From Planctomycetaceae bacterium UBA2972 (lineage in GTDB: Bacteria > Planctomycetota > Planctomycetia > Pirellulales > Pirellulaceae): a stretch of 14,066 nucleotides of DNA. The notes under the pieces were generated by a model. The model was not told the DNA's origin. It worked only from the letters and a program-made list of their open reading frames with translations, and ran no database searches. Positions 11,966-14,066 of the stretch are shown piece after piece. Position 1 is the first letter of the stretch; every line of letters starts with the position of its first letter. The stretch lies in contig DEAW01000050.1 of assembly GCA_002348315.1 (NCBI GenBank), positions 1 through 14,066 of the forward strand, in the 5' to 3' direction. A program made the position numbers and the translations under genes.

Positions 11966-14029
11966 ATGGCAACCAAACGGTTAGACAGAAGAGAGTTAAT
12001 GCGAGTTGGCGGGCTCACATTAGGTGGATTGGGGCTAGCAGATCTCGTCAAGGCGTCGCCCAGTACGGAACAATACGGTTCCTCCTTTGGCCGTGCAAAG
12101 AATGTGATCTTTCTCTATCTTTGCGGAGGGCCACCTCAACATGAAACGTTCGATCCCAAACCGGATGCGCCGGCAGAAATTCGGGGTGCATTCAAACCCA
12201 TTCAAACAAATATCCCCGGGATGCAGTTTTGCGAACTGTTGCCACGTACAGCTGCCATGGCGGATAAACTCGCCGTAATTCGGTCGATGTCAACCGATGA
12301 TAATATCCACTCGAGCAGTGGCCACTGGGTGTTGACCGGTTATAAGTATCAGGGGCCCAATGCCAGAACCTTGCAAAAGAGCGACTGGCCATTTTATGGG
12401 TCGATTATTAAACGGTATAAGCCCAGCGAAAAAATGCCAGGCCTCAGTTCGATCGTCATACCGGACTATGTTCGTCAAAATGAAAACGTGACGCCTGCTG
12501 GTCAACTTGGCGGCATGATGGGAGCTCAGTGGTCTCCAGAGCATTTTGTAGGCGATCCTTCGCGCGCGGACTACAAGATTGAGGGGTTCGAACCGTTGGG
12601 TATTACGCTGGATCGACTCAGAGATCGTCGTACATTACAGCAGAAACTTGAAGATCGGCTCAGAGCCACTGATAGTAGCAAAGCGATTGAAACGCTGTCT
12701 AGTTACCAGCAGCAGGCTTATGAACTTATGACCTCCGGTAAAGCACGACGTGCGTTTAATATCCAGGAAGAGCCCGATCATGTACGTGACCGATATGGGC
12801 GTAACCGATGGGGCCAATGCGTTTTGCTTGCCCGTCGTTTAGTAGAATCCGGCGCTCGCTTAGTGCATGTAAACTGGCCTCGAGAACCCGGCGATAACGC
12901 ATCAGATAATCCGTTATGGGATACTCATGCCCAGAACGCAGATCGTCTGGAGGATGTGCTCTGCCCGATTTTTGATGTTGGCTACAGCGCACTGATTGAG
13001 GATCTGGACCAACGCGGATTACTTGACGAGACATTGGTTGTTGCCATCGGTGAATTCGGGCGTACCCCAAAAATTAACTCAAAGGGTGGGCGAGACCATT
13101 GGGGACCAGTCTTCTGTGCCACACTCGCCGGTGCCGGTATTAGTGGCGGTCAGGTTTACGGAAGTTCTGATGCGCATGGTGCTTATCCCAAAACGGACAA
13201 GGTGGATCCCGGTCATCTAACGTCGACGATATTCCATCTGGCCGGAGTTGATCCTTTAGGAACATTCGCGGATCCTGCAGGCCGGGAATTAGCCCTCACT
13301 GAGCATCCACCACTTTACACGCTGATAGGTGACTCACCGGCAACTTCTGCGAGGACAGAATCCACTGGTGATGTTGCCAGAGTACCTGACTTTGACGAAA
13401 GTATGATGATTCGTCAATCTTCGTTCGAAGGTAAAGAAGTATTGCTTCCTTTTGATGTCCCGTCACGTCCTAAAGGTTGGCGAGTGATTAATTCTCAACG
13501 ACATCAAGCATCAATTGGGAAGCCGAAGATGTTGGGGAAACTGATGCTTGATCAGCATCTGGTAGTCAAGACAGGGACTTATGAAGAGGACTCACCAAGC
13601 GCGTTGGTAGCGCAAGAGGTTCGTAGTCCATTTCCCGGGACATATCGACTTTATGCCGAAGTGGTCGCGGAAGGTCCAACGACCGAGTCGCATCAAGCGT
13701 TTCTTGATAATTTCAGCTGTCATTTAGTATTCTTCAAATTCACAGAGAGTGCCAAGCAGATCGATAAGCGGACGGTGATGGAAGAGTTAGAGTTCACTCC
13801 GGAATTCGTGAACCCCAATACGAATGCTCCACAGTTGGTCGAATTTACCCGGTCGTTCCTTACGCCGCGGGGGAATTATTCCTTTGGCCTGGGATTGGGC
13901 GTTGGTGTGGAGATACGAAGAAAGAACGACGACGCCACTCTGCAGAATAATGACTCGGTGTCATTGCATTTCCTCAGTTTAAACCTGGACTTTATCGGCA
14001 AAGAACGAAATGAAGATATCGTCGTCTGA
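11966..14029 (+). CDS. DUF1501 family protein with Tat-like leader and extra C-terminal domain
   Basis: Predicted exported protein of 687 residues in the sulfatase/alkaline-phosphatase-like DUF1501 family, abundant in planctomycetes and often paired with DUF1549/DUF1553 cytochrome-type proteins. The leader LDRRELMRVGGLTLGGLGLADL has twin arginines (Arg8, Arg9) before a hydrophobic stretch, as in Tat signals. Core motifs: GGPPQHETFDPKPDAP (about 55-70), NIHSSSGHW, RLVHVNW, WDTHAQN (318-324), IGEFGRTPKI (361-370) and GGRDHWGP (374-381). The core ends near residue 455. A further roughly 230 residues, rich in predicted strands (LFFKFTES, FGLGLGVGVEIRR), are not part of ordinary DUF1501 proteins of about 430-480 residues and may be a beta-sandwich binding domain. 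Start chosen by GAGGAAG. Biochemical role unknown. Confidence 0.88.
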   Translation: MATKRLDRRELMRVGGLTLGGLGLADLVKASPSTEQYGSSFGRAKNVIFLYLCGGPPQHETFDPKPDAPAEIRGAFKPIQTNIPGMQFCELLPRTAAMADKLAVIRSMSTDDNIHSSSGHWVLTGYKYQGPNARTLQKSDWPFYGSIIKRYKPSEKMPGLSSIVIPDYVRQNENVTPAGQLGGMMGAQWSPEHFVGDPSRADYKIEGFEPLGITLDRLRDRRTLQQKLEDRLRATDSSKAIETLSSYQQQAYELMTSGKARRAFNIQEEPDHVRDRYGRNRWGQCVLLARRLVESGARLVHVNWPREPGDNASDNPLWDTHAQNADRLEDVLCPIFDVGYSALIEDLDQRGLLDETLVVAIGEFGRTPKINSKGGRDHWGPVFCATLAGAGISGGQVYGSSDAHGAYPKTDKVDPGHLTSTIFHLAGVDPLGTFADPAGRELALTEHPPLYTLIGDSPATSARTESTGDVARVPDFDESMMIRQSSFEGKEVLLPFDVPSRPKGWRVINSQRHQASIGKPKMLGKLMLDQHLVVKTGTYEEDSPSALVAQEVRSPFPGTYRLYAEVVAEGPTTESHQAFLDNFSCHLVFFKFTESAKQIDKRTVMEELEFTPEFVNPNTNAPQLVEFTRSFLTPRGNYSFGLGLGVGVEIRRKNDDATLQNNDSVSLHFLSLNLDFIGKERNEDIVV

Positions 14030-14059
14030 GGTGTTTCCGGTTTCGGCAACTAGGAGTTG

Positions 14060-14066
14060 ATGGCAG
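14060..14066 (+). CDS. Start of a further gene, cut by the window edge
   Basis: ATG GCA at 14060-14065 is preceded by TAGGAG (14051-14056) at a spacing of 3 bases, 30 bases after the DUF1501 stop. This looks like the next gene of the same unit, but only the first two codons are visible, so nothing can be said about its product. Confidence 0.4.

Noticed and set aside
1..14066. Mobile elements, tRNA or rRNA genes, phage attachment sites
   Set aside because: No transposase or integrase frames, no terminal inverted repeats and no tRNA-like cloverleaf were seen on either strand.

Overview
The window carries a catabolic bacterial microcompartment (BMC) operon of the type described in Planctomycetes and Verrucomicrobia (the 'PVM' BMC for L-fucose and L-rhamnose breakdown), followed by three unrelated-looking transcription units. 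A planctomycete host is suggested by the operon content (two BMC-H, three BMC-P, no BMC-T, a class II sugar-phosphate aldolase as signature enzyme) and by the downstream DUF1501 protein with a Tat-like leader, a family greatly expanded in Planctomycetes. This is inferred from protein content, not from a marker gene.

Region 1 (about 1-8573, + strand) reads as one operon: DeoR-family regulator, PduL phosphotransacylase, two hexameric shell proteins, an acetate-kinase homologue, pentameric shell protein 1, CoA-acylating aldehyde dehydrogenase, pentameric shell protein 2, a protein with a degenerate RpiB-like C-terminal half, pentameric shell protein 3, class II aldolase, and a lactate/malate-type dehydrogenase. 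Gaps are short except for 130 bases before the first shell gene. A long hairpin with a UUCG loop closes the operon. Proposed logic, from established BMC biology: the aldolase splits fuculose-1-P or rhamnulose-1-P into DHAP and lactaldehyde; the dehydrogenase makes an acyl-CoA and NADH; PduL converts acyl-CoA to acyl-phosphate and recycles CoA; the kinase yields ATP and the acid; the LDH/MDH-type enzyme recycles NAD(H). Four cargo proteins carry amphipathic helices that look like encapsulation peptides (N-terminal on PduL, aldehyde dehydrogenase and the RpiB-like protein; C-terminal on the aldolase). No B12-dependent or glycyl-radical enzyme is present.

Region 2 (8589-9530, - strand) is a secreted M28-family zinc peptidase convergent with the operon. 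Region 3 (9531-11286) is a non-acylating aldehyde dehydrogenase with its own upstream region and a clear intrinsic terminator. Region 4 (11382-11804) is a small zinc-ribbon membrane protein. Then comes an imperfect 8-base tandem array (11822-11901), a DUF1501 protein with an extra C-terminal domain of roughly 230 residues (11966-14029), and the first codons of a further gene at the right edge.

The microcompartment type is known. The less ordinary points are active-site substitutions in the kinase homologue, the apparently non-catalytic RpiB-like fusion, a phased A7 run with a downstream hairpin at the end of the first shell gene, a possible leader ORF before the shell genes, and the octamer array. 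All statements about fold and function come from reading motifs by eye; no database search was run.
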